Below are positions 13,876 to 14,046 of a stretch of DNA of 14,046 bases, in pieces (the stretch's first letter is position 1; the number at the start of each line of letters is the position of its first letter). Both the position numbers and the translations under genes were made by a program. Source of the DNA: Fimbriimonadaceae bacterium (GTDB taxonomy: Bacteria; Armatimonadota; Fimbriimonadia; Fimbriimonadales; Fimbriimonadaceae). The stretch is taken from the NCBI GenBank assembly GCA_019694835.1, contig JAIBBE010000158.1, forward strand, positions 1 through 14,046. The letters are read 5' to 3'. The notes below the pieces were generated by a model that had not been told where the DNA came from, made no database searches, and saw only the letters and a program-made list of their open reading frames with translations.

Positions 13876-14046
13876 CGGTTTGGTGCTTTGCCGAGCGGTC
13901 GACGCTTGCCCTGGATATGACTCTCCCTTGTATAGTGATCGCAGCGGCGCGGTAGAGTGCCGGTGCAGGGTGGAGGGACTACATTCTCCCTTTCCGCTTA
14001 GACGGACCCGGTGAGTATTCCCCCACCCCGAGCTCAACGCCGATGA
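13876..14046 (+). other. Non-coding 3' end of window with a possible promoter
   Basis: TTGCCC (13906-13911) and TATAGT (13931-13936) could be a promoter, but the 19-base spacing is long. GGAGGG and CTCCC (about 13973-13991) can form a short hairpin in the predicted transcript. No frame carries a recognisable gene start before the window ends, so this may be the leader of a gene just beyond the edge. Confidence 0.35.

Overview
The window is about 60% G+C, densely coding, and typical of a chromosome. I recognise no integrase, transposase, CRISPR array, tRNA or rRNA. The gene content suggests a diderm (two-membrane) bacterium: a secreted beta-rich protein resembling the LPS-export OstA/LptD fold, an L,D-transpeptidase, a Bacillus-like succinate dehydrogenase iron-sulfur subunit, and a secreted protein ending in a dockerin-like calcium-binding tail. 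My best guess is the Armatimonadota (Fimbriimonadia-like) or a neighbouring phylum. This is inference from protein style, not from any marker gene.

Positions 1-898 hold the 3' two thirds of rarA (AAA+ replication/recombination ATPase). Positions 965-3408 hold a tight plus-strand pair: an L,D-transpeptidase and a 648-residue exported OstA/LptD-like protein, probably one cell-envelope operon. An orphan sdhB follows (3500-4273), without sdhA or sdhC beside it. Next is a secreted beta-propeller-like/dockerin protein (4410-5705). It ends in a strong terminator placed back to back with the terminator of the converging single-cysteine redoxin gene (5845-6408). A divergent gene (6481-7851) encodes a membrane-anchored 456-residue protein with a pseudopilin-like tail.

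Positions 7852-8218 are a gene-free convergent spacer containing a 129-bp inverted-repeat element and a 21-bp tandem duplication. A minus-strand block follows: a secreted multi-domain PPC-like protein (8219-9958), flanked on both sides by copies of a small hairpin repeat, and upstream of it a MalK/UgpC-type ABC ATPase (10147-11292). Divergent from the ATPase is a GNAT acetyltransferase (11347-11847). It converges, six bases apart, on a class I DNA photolyase (11854-13248). The photolyase is divergent from a small 2TM-domain membrane protein (13300-13875). The last 171 bases are non-coding, with a promoter-like TATAGT.

The genes do not form one pathway. The recurring themes are the cell envelope and secretion (transpeptidase, OstA-like protein, dockerin and PPC proteins, 2TM protein) and DNA maintenance (rarA, photolyase). 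The least explained signals are non-coding: the hairpin family around the PPC gene, the inverted-repeat element at 8029-8157, and promoter-like TANNNT boxes placed six bases before start codons, which suggest leaderless transcripts.
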